A stretch of 64,000 nt of DNA from contig CM066913.1 in the NCBI GenBank assembly GCA_033964015.1, forward strand, positions 27,740,790-27,804,789. Reading direction: 5' to 3'. The position numbers and the translations under genes are program-made. Positions 45,406 through 57,126 of the stretch are shown here, piece by piece. The notes beneath the pieces were generated by a model. It had not been told where the DNA came from and ran no database searches. It saw only the letters and a program-made list of their open reading frames with translations. This DNA is from Scolanthus callimorphus (taxonomy: Eukaryota; Cnidaria; Anthozoa; Actiniaria; Edwardsiidae). The number at the start of each line of letters is the position of its first letter. Position 1 is the stretch's first letter.

Positions 45406-46115
45406 TATTAGTAATGTTGATACAAGTGAGCCATCCCCTCATATTTTTCTAAATACTCTGCCATACTAGAACTAATCTTCAATCATACCTCAATGGATTA
45501 ATATTCCTTAGGTTTCTATGAACTATCAGAGCAAAATCAGGCAAAACCAGAGCAAAATGGTTTTCTTTAGAGCGTTATTGTTATTTTGCCTAATATCGCT
45601 TAAAAATGTTTTTGTTTCGGGCCCTCCTACAAAATTTGGCATTATGATATAACAGGGGCGTACAGCGGGGGTATGCCGCACGGATCACGAGTGCAAATTA
45701 AATTAAAAATCACGAGTCACGGATGTCGAAGTGAGCTTTTACGGATCACGAAAATGGATGCTGGGAGATCACGCTCTGCTCACTGTTTTTGCTTGACATG
45801 GCACGATTTAACGCTATAAGGGACCGGTGATTATTGATCGACTGGGTGTGGTGGGGGGGGGGGGGGGGGGGGAGTCTGAGGTTGTTGAGCAATACAAGGT
45901 TTTCTATAATGGTTTACTTACGTGATCCCCCTCAAATCTGTTAAAACTTTTCGTGATCCCCTCCTCCTAACGTAGGGGAAGAGGGAAGACGTTTTACAGA
46001 AAGAGAGGATCGCATTCTTCTTTTGTTTTCATCAAAAATGTTGATGATCATTCCATTTTTTCTGTATAGTAAACAAAGCCTGTAAATTCTTCATTGCGCG
46101 CAAAGCCCGCCACAA
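45406..46115. other. Non-coding; G run and dispersed repeat copy
   Basis: A G homopolymer lies at 45850-45872. The block ACGTTTTACAGAAAGAGAGG to GCGCGCAAAGCCCGCC (45985-46110) is related to 6011-6175 and 39880-40030. Confidence 0.5.
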
Positions 46116-46154
46116 ATGACGAAATTATTAAAAATAAAAAATAAAAATTATTTC

Positions 46155-46445
46155 TTTTCTTCGTATCTTCGTATCTTCGTATCTTCGTATCTTCGTATCT
46201 TCGTATCTTCGTATCTTCGTATCTTCGTATCTTCGTATCTTCGTATCTTCGTATCTTCGTATCTTCGTATCTTCGTATCTTCGTATCTTCGTACCTTCGT
46301 ACCTTCGTACCTTCGTATCTTCGTATCTTCGTATCTTCGTATCTTCGTATCTTCGTATCTTCGTATCTTCGTATCTTCGTATCTTCGTATCTTCGTATCT
46401 TCGTATCTTTGTATCTTTGTATCTTTGTACCTTTGTATCTTGTAT
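46155..46445. repeat. 8-bp minisatellite (TCTTCGTA)n
   Basis: About 35 units, with TACCTTCG and TTTGTATC variants near 46290-46320 and at the end. Frames on both strands stay open across it (142 residues plus, 176 minus); these are repeat translations and not called. Confidence 0.9.
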
Positions 46446-47130
46446 CTTGAAATAGTGTTACCGTTAAAACTACACTTTCCGAAACAGCGACGAACGACGA
46501 GCCATTCCATCAAAATACTGACAGCGACTCTAACAAAAGTCTGATTAACAGCGTTATTCATAATTTTCTCACACGTAGACAGCGACATTCGTTCTAATCG
46601 TTTCGATCCTCGCGTGACTGAAAATGGCATAGAAGCGCAAAATCGGCCAAACGAAATCTTAATCTTGACTTTGGTCATCGCGATACTACGAATTCGGCAG
46701 TAATGAAGAAGAGCTTACGGGATAACTAAAGTAACCGAAATTTCGAGGACACGCGAGCCTTGCGAAATTGCCACACGCTCAGGTTTGACACGTCATGGCT
46801 GGCATCTGTTAGATCTTTGGCTGGCTGAGTTTGATTGAAAGGTAATGAGCTCGGAACGAGCATTCTACTAGTGATCAGAAAGCGGCAACATCAAAGGAAG
46901 TTGCCATTCTCATCCATCAATCAAAGTGAAGTCATTTGATTTGGGGACGCAGCTACTTCTTGGTGTGCATGTGAAGTCACTGGCGGCCATGTTGGATGAA
47001 CAGAACAAAAGAAAGTTCATTTGCTCCCTTTGTTCTTTCATCCCACATGGCCGCCGCGCTTTTGTTATTTTATGCCCAAAGGAATAATAACACACCAAGA
47101 ATACAGAGCTACAGTCGATCTACTGTTATA
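46446..47130. other. Non-coding; hairpin at 46978-47055
   Basis: GGCGGCCATGTTGGATGAAC pairs with TTCATCCCACATGGCCGCC. No gene is seen. Confidence 0.5.
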
Positions 47131-49720
47131 GCGGAGCTCCCGCGAGCGCCAAAGGCGCCCGCGTAGCGGAGCCCCATAGTTACATGCAAAAGGAAAAGAA
47201 ACAACACAAAAGTGTATACCCATCGACCTTGATTTTCATGGACTTCCGGTTTGTGCGTTCGTCCGTCGTCGCACAGGCAACCCACCAGTTTTGAGCGGGA
47301 AAATGAGCACGCGCGCGCGCTTTAATTTTTATTTGAAAAGGGATTTTTTTCTTTAGAGATTTTATTATTTCGTGTTTGAATTTTCGACAAAGTGAAATAG
47401 ATTTTTTTCTTGTTCTTCATCAAGCTAATAGTCAAATTTACCGGGATGAAGTCAAGACAGATATGTCGGTGAACACGGGAGTTTCACGAAGGAAAATAAG
47501 CAAAGTCAGAGGACGGAGAGTGTCGAGGGAGAAGAACCAGCAGCGAGGGAATCACATGTCGGAAGACAAAAACGACTGCTCGATCGAGAGAGAACGGGAA
47601 ATTAATGTATTCAGTAGAAGGATGGACAAGGAAAAATACAAGGTAGGTCATTCCCACGAAAAACGTTTAAATTCAACCGTAGTTTTAACTTAAAAATGTT
47701 TAATTTTGATTCAAGTTTTTTGTGCTCCGGCCGCTCGCTACTCTAGTTGGTAAAAAGTCGAATTTTTTAAGTGATTTTCTGTTTGACAGCGATTCTACTT
47801 CCGTTGCCATAGCTTTGAGCGATATTGTACTTTGCCTTGGGAGAATTTATTTAAGTTATTTGCTTGCCAGCCAATCTTGAATAAAATGAACGTCATCGAA
47901 CTTTACTTTGGTCATCAAAAACTATACAATGCAAAATCTAAACGCCTGCAAACTTCCGATCTAGGCAATGGAACAATAATTCTTGAATTTACTAACCTGT
48001 TCTAAGAATTTTGGAATATTTTATCCATTTCGCTGAGGTTTGACTGAGGAGATAACTCTTGACTGCTTGATTTACTTTGAAGGTTCCAAGATATTTTTCT
48101 GGCTATAAATAGGAGAGCTTCACAGTGTTTTCCACATAACAGGCAAGTGGAGATTTTAAATTATAATATATTATTTTGTTTCACTTTCGAAAGGCACAAA
48201 CATTTTCAAGTATATCTTGTAGGATACCAAATACCGATTAGGTCCTCAGTTGAGTTTATTTTTGTAGGCTCCCAAATCAATGAAGTAAAAGTGTAACTTT
48301 ACTATACTTTATAAAACCAGACATGCTGGGAACAGCTCACAAAGTGCATATTCACTTGAAGGGGAATGAATCGAAAATTTATATCTTATTACAGGAAAAG
48401 AAACACAAATAGTATGTTTTCTTAGAACAAAATATAATCTCCCTCATGATATTTGGCCTAGTTACAAGCTTAAGATAACTCACCATTGTCGTAAAAATGT
48501 AAAAAGTGAACCTACAATCATTTGTATCTGTGACTAGCTTCATGTTATTTTTTTGAAAGAATCTCGTAGGATTTCTTGCTGCCCTGGCCCTGCAGTCATC
48601 ACACTCAATGGAATATCCTCAGTAATGACTGTATCCAAAAACACATAAAACGTGTGGTTCCAGAAGGTATTCAAGGAAGGGCTTGGAAATTCTAGAGTGG
48701 TTGGGGGTCAATTTACCTGTTTTTTTTTTTCCATACAAATACTCAGCTATTTTCCTTTGGAAATTCCAGAGGGGTGTGTCACTCAACACACTTCCATGGT
48801 AAAAATCAAGCTATTTTCAATACACTCTTTTTAAAGTGGTGAACCTGAAAGACTCAGTGTTATTTATCCTTGATTTTATGTTTTCATTATTTTTACGGCT
48901 TTTGCAAACATAACGGGACTCCAGTATGCTCCGTTACTAAATGTACAATAATATCCATAGCTATATGCTTTCATTTGGTAAATTAGACTAGAAGAAGATC
49001 TGTGTTAAAGTTTCGTCAGACTTATTGGTTATCTATTCTCTTCAATTTCAGTGACAAAGCAGCAGCCAGAGATCACTCATGGACAGGCCATCCATGTGGC
49101 ATAAGGCAAAAAATAATATTAAAAATAATGACTGTAGTACATGGGTGGCAGAGCATAAGTGGCTGATTAGTATGTATGGTAAGCTGGGGTGGAGAGGGGA
49201 GCGAAACAGAAAACATGAAAATGTGTTGAAAAGTGGATGCCCCTCCCCTCTGAGCCCCCCCCCCCCCCCCCCCCCCCACCCCCTACCCTCTCAGAAAAAA
49301 GTTTTCAGTGGAATTTCCAATAAATTTAACAAAAAGGTACAGGTATATGAGTAGAAAGACCAAAATTGGCAACCAACTATTCTGAATTTCTCTGTTCATT
49401 CCATGGTTATTGGTATTTTTTGAATGACACATTTTAGTAAAAATACACTGCTCATGTAATAAATGGGACGTGTATTATGATTTAAATAACTCATGCCAAA
49501 TAATTACTTTTCTCTGTATTGCACTTTTGTTTGTTGTTAAAATCATTCCATTGGCAGGGTTTAGTTTACTTTACTTCGACAAGCCAAGCTGTATACACAT
49601 CAAGAGACATTTTTTTTCTTGAAATGCATACTGTGACTAGCTATGCTTAATTGTTTCATTAACACAGAAAATATGTAACCGGGAGCTCCGCTTTTAGCCA
49701 GTGGCTAAATCTATATATTA
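47131..49720 (+). mobile_element. Element C: relative of the array-bearing elements without the array
   Basis: It opens GCGGAGCTCCCGCGAGCGCC, GCGTAGCGGAGCCCCATAG, CATGGACTTCCGGTTTGTGC as element B does. It ends GGGAGCTCCGCTTTTAGCCA and GTGGCTAAATCTATATATTA, as at 16561-16612. In place of the tandem array it carries about 2.3 kb with a C run (49254-49277) and an ORF at 47376. This shows that the array is optional cargo. Confidence 0.7.
47376..47693 (+). CDS. Unrecognised basic ORF in element C
   Basis: 105 codons. Residues 35-90 are strongly basic and polar (VSRRKISKVRGRRVSREKNQ, then MSEDKNDCSIEREREINVFS). The run MDKEKYK meets a good splice donor (AAG/GTAGGT at about 47644), so the real product may continue in another exon or may stop soon after. 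A possible acceptor at 49053 (TTCAATTTCAG) would bring an immediate stop in phase 0. The product is not recognised and could be chance. Confidence 0.25.
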   Translation: MNFRQSEIDFFLVLHQANSQIYRDEVKTDMSVNTGVSRRKISKVRGRRVSREKNQQRGNHMSEDKNDCSIEREREINVFSRRMDKEKYKVGHSHEKRLNSTVVLT

Positions 49721-49735
49721 TCGCGAGCCGCCCCT

Positions 49736-50403
49736 CAGTGCGTTTAAGGCATGGCTCTAAACTGTTTTGCCTGAAAAATGGGATTATTCGTCATAACTAA
49801 TGTTCTATACTGTGGATCATCATCAAAATTGGTCAGTACAATAATTAAAACAAGAGCTTTATTTTAATATATTTTGTTGCCATGGAAACGCTAATCACGT
49901 GACTCAGTGGCGGCCATCTTGGATTTTATACTTGGGCCTTCTGAGGACAGCCATGGAAAGGTGAAATTGAAAGATAATCACATATTTAGATACAGGGAAA
50001 CTACCTTAAAATGAAGCTAATTGGATAAGTCGCATTACTTTAGTAAAAACATATATATATAATTTTTCGTGTTTTGAAATATTTAATATTTTCAAAAACT
50101 GTCCTTATTAAAACATTATCCTAGATATCCAATTAGGTTTACAGAAAGATCAATGCTACAAACATTATGCTAAAAAGAATGTCTGATTTTTATCTTCTTT
50201 CCATACCTTCACGGGCGCTAAAATTTAAATCCAAGATGGCGGACGGTGAATCACGTGACATCGTTACCATGGCAACAGCAACTTTATCGTAATCAGAATT
50301 CCAAAATAAGTTTGAGGCCCAAGTTTGAAAGATTTTCGTTGAAAAATAACGAAGTTATCAAAAAGCAGCCCTCGTGTTAGAGCCATACCTTAAACTCACC
50401 GAG
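49736..50403. mobile_element. Inverted-repeat element with ~200-bp arms
   Basis: AGTGCGTTTAAGGCATGGCT at the left is mirrored by AGCCATACCTTAAACTCACC. Further pairs are ATAACTAATG..., TTGCCATGGAAACG / TTACCATGGCAAC, AATCACGTGAC and GGCGGCCATCTTGGATTT / AAATCCAAGATGGCGGAC. No coding sequence. Confidence 0.8.
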
Positions 50404-50458
50404 CCTGCTTTTTCTGTTGTTGTGATACGTCAATATTTTGTGGTATCATTGACGGCTA

Positions 50459-50606
50459 CCAGGGCCGTAACTAGCGGCCCCCCCCCCCCAGCGAAGTAAA
50501 ATTTTTAGTGTCAACATGTGGGGAAAAACCTGCTTGCCCCCCTAGCAAAAACAAAGGATGACCAAGGTTTGCGCCCCCAGACAAAAATTCCTAGGTACGG
50601 CCTTGG
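50459..50606. mobile_element. Short element with CCGTAACTAGCGG ends and a C run
   Basis: CCAGGGCCGTAACTAGCGGC plus a C run at the left; CCCCCAGAC and CCTAGGTACGGCCTTGG at the right. Third member of the 1633-1877 type. Confidence 0.7.
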
Positions 50607-50891
50607 CTACTTGAAAAGAGCTAACGAAATTCAACCTTTTTCGGGCCGCCGACAAAAGTAGGTTTTCCTTATGGAAATGAGCAGGAAATTTAACCAACTC
50701 ACTGTAACGAACTTTCACAATTTTTCAATGTCTGTAACCGGAAACATATCTCCTGGTTTTGATGGAAAAATATCTCGTTACAATTATTTTTGTCTACAGT
50801 AGATTGACGTGACTTCTAGGAGTCATAGTGCAGATATTAAATATTATATATTATCAAGCAGGCTCACAACATATCAAAATGTTATATTTAC

Positions 50892-51085
50892 CAGTGTTAA
50901 AGGGTCGAGGCGAGGAAGTTTGCGTCTCACTTTGATGCGGTTTTTGTACAACCAGTCTCGAACTTTGGCTTCTTGTTGTCTAGGTGACAGATCAGTAGCA
51001 CTGGACCGCTGAACCTGCCATCGAATCAGCGGACTTAACTTACTGTGGTCACTTTCTTCTATATCACTTCCAGTACTGGTGGCAA
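50892..51085 (-). CDS. Internal exon of an unrecognised gene (exon B)
   Basis: On the minus strand a pyrimidine-rich acceptor (CATATGTATTTTTAG) precedes 51085 and a donor (CTG/GTAAAT) follows 50892. The 194-bp exon is open in the phase that takes one base from upstream: ATSTGSDIEESDHSKLSPLI, then RWQVQRSSATDLSPRQQEAK, then VRDWLYKNRIKVRRKLPRL. It looks like real coding sequence: mixed composition, serine/acidic linker then a basic helix-prone segment. Exon A ends in exactly the matching phase. I do not recognise the protein. No continuation exon was found below 50892 in this window, so the downstream intron is long or hidden by the repeats. Confidence 0.6.
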
Positions 51086-51496
51086 CTAAAAATACATATG
51101 AGTAAAAAGAAAGTACACAAAATAAGCGTCAATGGAGTCGCTCTACAGAATAAACAGACCTTATCTAGCGCTGATCGAAAGTCACGCTAATTAACAGAGA
51201 CGCGGTATTAAAAAAATGATGATATTGCTGCGTTTATAAAATATAAAAAATCAAGTTCAGAAAGATCCTGCCAAGAGAATATGAAAGAGTCATTTGATTT
51301 TGTCAAGACTCAATTTTAGACAATCCTTAATTTAGATCCACTTGCACGAATCCCTGCGAGCAGAGGCCACGTTTTCTCTCCCTGTATTCACTTTTACTTG
51401 TTGTTTTCTTGTGATTTTCAATTTCGCAAAAGTAGCCACTTCAAAACACAGAGCAAGACCAAGGAAGATGCAGGATGAGTCTACTATAAATGTTAC

Positions 51497-51589
51497 CTTC
51501 AATCCAGTCCATCCTAAGTTCAGGGATTGCCTCCAAGAAACTCAAGTCGCGTATCCCCAAAACAGACCTACCCACCAAAAAGCTAAGTC
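51497..51589 (-). CDS. Internal exon of the same unrecognised gene (exon A)
   Basis: The acceptor TGCTATATTTCAG precedes 51589; the donor GAAG/GTAACA follows 51497. The 93-bp exon is two bases, 30 codons and one base. It reads LSFLVGRSVLGIRDL and SFLEAIPELRMDWIE. The trailing G plus the TT that starts exon B make a Val codon and keep the frame open. The intron between is 411 bp. An upstream exon must end in phase 1. Confidence 0.6.
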
Positions 51590-51863
51590 CTGAAATATAG
51601 CATTCTATTATAACTAGACGAGGAATTGTTCGTCCATTCATACGTAACCCAACAACCGCCAATTAACACTTAGTTTTCACTTTGTGAAACAAAAGGCTTT
51701 CTCTTTACCCAAAACGATAAACAGCATTGCACAGCTAAGGCAATTGTGTGTCAGAGTGTGATGCTATAATTATGAGATAATCAAGAAAAAATATTATTCA
51801 AGAAAGTCCCGCCTTCTTCCAAGACAGTCAACCCGCAAGAACTTGTATCAAAGAATGTTTTAC

Positions 51864-51892
51864 CTTCGAGCCCAGAGTGAAACTCTAGTCTC
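51864..51892 (-). CDS. Possible small upstream exon (exon D)
   Basis: Acceptor GTAAATATTAG before 51892 and donor CGAAG/GTAAAA after 51864. Its 29 bases read RLEFHSGLE and end in phase 1, which fits exon A. A competing candidate at 51709-51763 (HTLTHNCLSCAMLFIVL) also fits phase 1. Neither is certain. Confidence 0.3.
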
Positions 51893-52940
51893 CTAATATT
51901 TACACAAAGTGCGCTGTGAACACGTTAAGGTCCGTGTAATTAGTTACACAAAAGACAAAACACCTTTGTCAAGCAAAATGTTACGTTGTTTATAAATTTA
52001 CATGCCCTGGCCGTGGTACATTGGAAAAACTGAGAAAACAAAAGACTGAGAGAACGAAATATCGCAATTCCATCTTGCATTTGCCTTTCTAAATATTTGC
52101 TGTCGCAGCGAAGGTCGCCTGCAGGGACCGAGCGAAGACAGCAGCTCTAATTGTTGGAAAAGCAGACCTCGAAGCAGAAACTAGGCGCGCGAGGAATCCT
52201 GGTCACACTTACAGCCTGCATTGCGCGCATCGTCCCTCCCCTCTTGGTCTTTAAACAACAAATTGCTATAATATTGGCTCTTTTCAACAGAGCTATAAAT
52301 AGTTCATTCTTTCTTGACCAATTTTAAGATATTCTACAGCGTATATAAAACATAGAGTGATCCACAACGCAGTTATCAAGGGATGATCAGCTTAGCATTG
52401 AAGGCACAGAGCAATAACATTTCTTCTCCGCAAAATTTCAGGAAGCTTCATACTGTGATACTTTGAATTCATTGTCAGCTATTTACTTCCATTTCTGTTT
52501 TGGACTACCAGACTGATAGTTTCAAAAAATCAAATTTGACGACATGGCGGCCATTTGGATCCGCCATATCCGAATAATACGACACTTTCTCGCATAGAAC
52601 AACTATCCTGTTCTAGTTAAATATTCGTTCGAATTTGAAGTATAGCGACAACTCTATTTTAAGGGGCTTGCGAACAGATGTCAATCATGATGACGTCATT
52701 TTCACCCATTAAAACGCAAAATCAGGGATGGCAACAAGAAAATTGGATTCAGCGTGTAAAATCACATAACTCTTGTTGCCAACTTTTACTAAAAAAAAAT
52801 GCCCCATGCGCCTTTCAAAATTGCACTTTCTGATTTTTCGTCTAGTCTAAAACGCAGAATAGCACATAATATTGAAATGTAACATCATTTTTGCCATGCA
52901 ATAAATAGTTTAAACTAGTCTCAGTTTGTCTTTTTCGGCT
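51893..52940. other. No further exon identified
   Basis: Upstream side of the minus-strand gene model. GC-richer sequence at 52090-52230 (GCAGGGACCGAGCGAAGAC, AGGCGCGCGAGG) could include a promoter, but no motif decides this. Confidence 0.3.
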
Positions 52941-52942
52941 AT

Positions 52943-54894
52943 TAGAGCGGATTTCACATGACTGTCAAGACTTGTTATGTAATTACAATTGCTTTGCGTT
53001 CTCATTGGCTACTCGTTTTTCTCAGCCAATCAAATTCTGTAGTAAATACAATTGTGTAATTGCTCGAGCGAGCGCAGCGAGCGAGAGCAACTCTAATTTC
53101 GTACCAGTTTACAAGTTCGTACCAGTTTACAAATGTACCGTACTCACGAGCTCTCCATTATCCCTCTTTGATTCTTTTCGTACCAGTTTGTACCGTACTC
53201 ACGAGCTCGCCATTATCCCTCTTTGATTCTCGCGCATGCGCAGTACGATGATATGTGAGACGGAATAGATTTTGGGCGGGCTGGCGGCAACATGCCACAG
53301 GGTACCCGTTTGATTGCATGCAAAAGTAGCCTGTTACCAGGTCCTGTCGGCCACGCAGTTTGGTATACCATAATTTGGTTTCTCGACGAAGCGTGTTCTG
53401 CTGCTATTTCACAACACTCAACAGAAGTGAAGCGACGTGTTTGTGGAAATTTCTGGGAATTCGGTAAGTATAAACGTTATGAATCACTTTAGTTCTATTC
53501 TTGAAAGCTATCACAGCTTTCAAAGCATGTTATTCACTGGTATGAGATCATTTTCACAGCAGATTTCTCGACGACTAATAAGACGATTTGCGAGTCCGAC
53601 GGTGGCCATCGAACACAACACGTTTGGTTTTACCAAATCTCCCCATCCGTAACAACATACTCTGCAGTGGTCACAAGTTGAATTTTTCCTATGGTGAATT
53701 TTTCCTATGGAAAATGATAACAAGACTGGACATGTATAGTACACTGGTGCCCTGTGAGCAAGCAACAAATCAAGGGAATGACACTGTTTATTATCATGGC
53801 AGAGAGAGAGAGAAAAAAAAACAGTCACAGGAGGCAAAGTTAACTGTTACCATTGCTTCCAATCAACATTTACAAATTTGATATGTACAAGAAGTTGTTG
53901 TACAATTATGGAACAAGGCGCCACGTTGTTATATTATTATGAAAAATTGTGACAGAATTATTTGAATGAAGACAATCAACAGAGGATCTGGAAGCTTTTA
54001 CAGAGTGTAAAAGACACCAAGCTTTAATTTGTAAGACACCAGTGTCTATTATTATGGGAATAATTATCTCAAGAACAGAAATGACTGACTTGGTCAAACA
54101 ATATCTAAAAACTGGTTAAAGAGAGTATCTTATGCATTACAAGTTCAAAGAATATTTACTTGGAACAAACTGAATCAAGAAAATGGCCCCACAGCTAGAA
54201 TATTCTACCAAAACAGGAAACGAAGCTACTGCAATGGAAAATCCTGCTTTAGAAATTATATTCACACGAACCTGATTCCAGAAACATACATATACATTGA
54301 TATTTAACATGCAAGTGTCTACACCCCTCCTATAGTTCGATAACTGCAGCAGAAGTCACAGGAGATGTTCACATGTTAATACAATCACTCTGCAGAAACG
54401 TTGCATCAACTGTTTATGTCCAATTGTTACGAGTAAAATTCTATGATAAAAGAATACTTTGTTTAACAGACCCAAAGTTCAGTAGTAACAAGAGTGCTTT
54501 TTTCTGGACTGTTTGTGAGAACTCTAGAAACATTCCTGAAGCAGCTACAAATTGTTGATGTTATGGCATCCTTCACTGGCTTCAGATACTAATCAACAAC
54601 CTGATTATGTATACAGTTGAATGATTTATTAAATTCCATGGAATGTTCACAACATTCAGACCACTCAGTTTTTATACACTAGGATGGAAACAAAACACTT
54701 TCAAGAGAGAGTAGCTTTCCGCTCGAGCACTCACTATCTCAATAGATACTTCTAGTTACTTAGTAATTGCTTCGGCTGGTGATTGGCTGAGAAAAAAGCC
54801 ATTTAGGAGCAAGTTGTGATTTCTCTCGATTCTGATTGGCTAGTGATTGCTCAATTGCAATTGCTTTCACGACAGTCATGTGAAAACCGCTCTA
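52943..54894. mobile_element. 1.95-kb inverted-repeat element
   Basis: TAGAGCGG, then TTTCACATGACTGTC, lies at the left; the inverse (GACAGTCATGTGAAAACCGC, TCTA) is at the right. Weaker pairing continues (CAATTGCTTT, TCATTGGCTA, TTTTTCTCAGCCAATCA). TA flanks are possible. A direct duplication lies at 53140-53230 (CCGTACTCACGAGCTC and CCATTATCCCTCTTTGATTC twice). Confidence 0.75.
53292..53681 (+). CDS. Two-exon candidate ORF inside an inverted-repeat element
   Basis: Exon 1, 53292-53463: an ATG in good context (GGCAACATGC), 57 codons plus one base, ending at a consensus donor (G/GTAAGT). Exon 2, 53560-53681: acceptor TTTTCACAG, two bases then 39 codons to TGA. The phases match. Exon 1 begins MPQGTRLIACKSSLLPGPVG and has a hydrophobic WYTIIWFL patch; exon 2 has TICESDGGHRTQHVWFYQ. 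The 97-residue product is not recognised. A GCGCATGCGC motif (NRF1-like) lies 60 bp upstream. A short model with two good splice sites can arise by chance, hence the low confidence. Confidence 0.3.
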
Positions 54895-55498
54895 TTTCGC
54901 CTTGCGATTTAATAGATTTGAATGGACAATACATGAATGAGTGTGGTAGTTTTGCGAGCTGTGAAGTTGCGAGCTGCGAGCTGCGAGTTACCGTTTTGAG
55001 TTTTGAAAGAAAAGCAATTCAGTGTGGAATCCGAAACATCCATCCATAAACGAGTATCAAGGTTTTCTGAGTTTTGTGATTGGATAAACTCAACACGGAA
55101 ATTCTGGTGTCGGATACACCCTAGGTAGAGTCTCCAAGCTTCACTCCTCAAACAATCAAAACCACTGCACCTACAGTAGGGACCGGGATTTCTAGGGAGT
55201 CCACACGTGAGTCCAGTATCACGCGCCGCAGAGAGTAACCTGAGTAACAAGCCCTCTCCTGTTCTCCCAAGTTCACCGAAAAACTTTACGAGTGGGGATG
55301 GGCGTAATTTTAGCGCTTTTGAGTGGCTTAAGATATTTTTGGCACTTTTCGTGACTAATCAATTACGTCATATCAGGTTACTGTAGATAGCTGGCCCCAA
55401 AGACACCTCATTTGCCACGTTTGGTTGCAATTGAAACTTTTTTTTAGCTTCAATTGCAACCAATGATATTTTTTTGTCTATTCCTGAATAAAACCTAT
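54895..55498. other. No supported gene
   Basis: The 113-residue minus frame at 54909-55250 shows no recognised motif. Confidence 0.4.
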
Positions 55499-56263
55499 TA
55501 GTCCAGTCATTTTGTGAAATGACTCCCAACTAATTGCAACAGAAAGTTTCTCAACGGTTTTAGGGCCATAAAGTCAACCTAACAAACATACTAAAAGTCC
55601 TAAAAAATCCATGTAGGGGAACATCTCAAAATTCAAGTTTGAAAAGACGACACAATTTTCTTTTGTTGGAGGCCATCTTGTCCTTTGTTATATGAGTTTT
55701 GCCGCACTTAGTTTTGCAAAGCTTTTGATAACTGCTATACTGTACAGTATTCCCAGCTAAGTGTTTAAATTTTTAGTGTGTTTAAAATGGACTCATTCGT
55801 GTTATATATACTTTGTTAGGTATGTTATTTTTGCAAACTACGCTTCGACTAAGAGAAATTTCCAATGTCATAATTCCAATGACCAATGACGTCATTAGCG
55901 CATGCGCAAAGATCTAATTGGTTTAAAACGTTACTGTCTAGTTATTTTAAAACCTACATTTAACGAGGACCTTCATGAAGCAAAGCCAACGTACCTAGTG
56001 CAGGGTTATGAATGCAGGGGGGTGTTCAACTCCCATTTCCAAGAAATCCAAATCCCATTTCAGTTCATAATCTGCACACGAAAATAGGAATCCTATTCCC
56101 CCGAGGCAAAACTTAACAGCAAGAAGAAAATACAACGCGCGGGGGGCACCAATTCGTGGTAAAAACAAGGACTAACGACCGACCTACTCCCCCCTAACTT
56201 AGGAGTGACCCTCCTCTATACCACAGGAAACCCAAATCTAGCGATATTAGCGGGGGAGATCTG

Positions 56264-56400
56264 GGGCCGGTTCCTAGAAGGTCAGTTAAGAGCTATCAGT
56301 GGATAAACGCTTATCCAACAGATAAATCCTTAACAAAACCTATACAACAGATAACGTTTATCCGTGGATAACTTTATTCAACCTTTCAGGAACCGACCGC
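56264..56400. mobile_element. MITE with GGGGCCGGTTCCT ends
   Basis: GGGGCCGGTTCCTAGAAGGT at the left is mirrored by ACCTTTCAGGAACCGACC at the right. GTTAAG and GGATAAACG/CGTTTATCC motifs lie inside. Nested in family T. Confidence 0.75.
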
Positions 56401-56577
56401 TGGGTTCTAGAACGCTACGATCACACAGGCTAATGTATTTCTTTCGATTGTTCGTTCTTTTCGCGGAAATTAGACTGATGATGGCTGTTTTCTCGAAATA
56501 TCCCAAGAAGGAATAACCAAGTCCACACTCGTGAACTCAAAAGCGATATTATCAAGTAGATCTGATCGTGTTTGCAG

Positions 56578-56755
56578 TTTGGACAAAGACAGATAAACGT
56601 TAATTTCGCACCTCAGCAAGATAATCAAGCAGGAGTCCTGCGATCAGGGTCAAGCTTCCTTTGGGAGGTTATGACGGTGGACTGTTTTGTTGCCTATAAA
56701 GCTACAGATAGCACTATTAGAATCCTTGAAATCACACAGAGACAGCAGAACAAAG
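56578..56755 (+). CDS. Candidate exon 1 of a gene within the family T element
   Basis: Acceptor ATCGTGTTTGCAG before 56578, donor AACAAAG/GTAGGC after 56755. 59 codons plus one base, open from the first base: FGQRQINVNFAPQQDNQAGV, GSSFLWEVMTVDCFVAYKA and STIRILEITQRQQNK. Composition looks coding. It begins in phase 0, so at least one upstream exon is expected between the element's left end and here; I could not define it. Its position inside an inverted-repeat element suggests transposon-carried cargo. The protein is not recognised. Confidence 0.45.
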
Positions 56756-57126
56756 GTAGGCATGATTTTCATCGTCAAACATTGTATTGGATCAGCAATT
56801 TCGGGTATTTTTTTAGTATTACCATCGGGTATCATACGAGTTGTGTATGTCAATACAAATCCAAACAGATTTAACTGAATACAAGGATCATGATCTTGGG
56901 CGCCCTGTGATACAATAAAAGGAAAATTACAGTGGCTTGAACATATGAATTTTATATTTTCATGTTAAAAACAATGTTACTATTGCTGTACTTGTCAAGA
57001 TATCCTTCTGGTCTCTCGAAAATAATACTCATATCTTCACGTCTCTATTTACATGTAATATCATCTATAAAAAATTACAGTGGTACCTCTATTACACAGC
57101 CCCCTTCGGGGTGAACCAAGTGGCCG

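Noticed and set aside
46116..46678. 142- and 176-residue periodic frames
   Set aside because: Translations of the 8-bp minisatellite.
56468..56500. CTGATGATGG...CGAAAT resembling a hammerhead core
   Set aside because: Stem II does not pair and GAAAC is absent.
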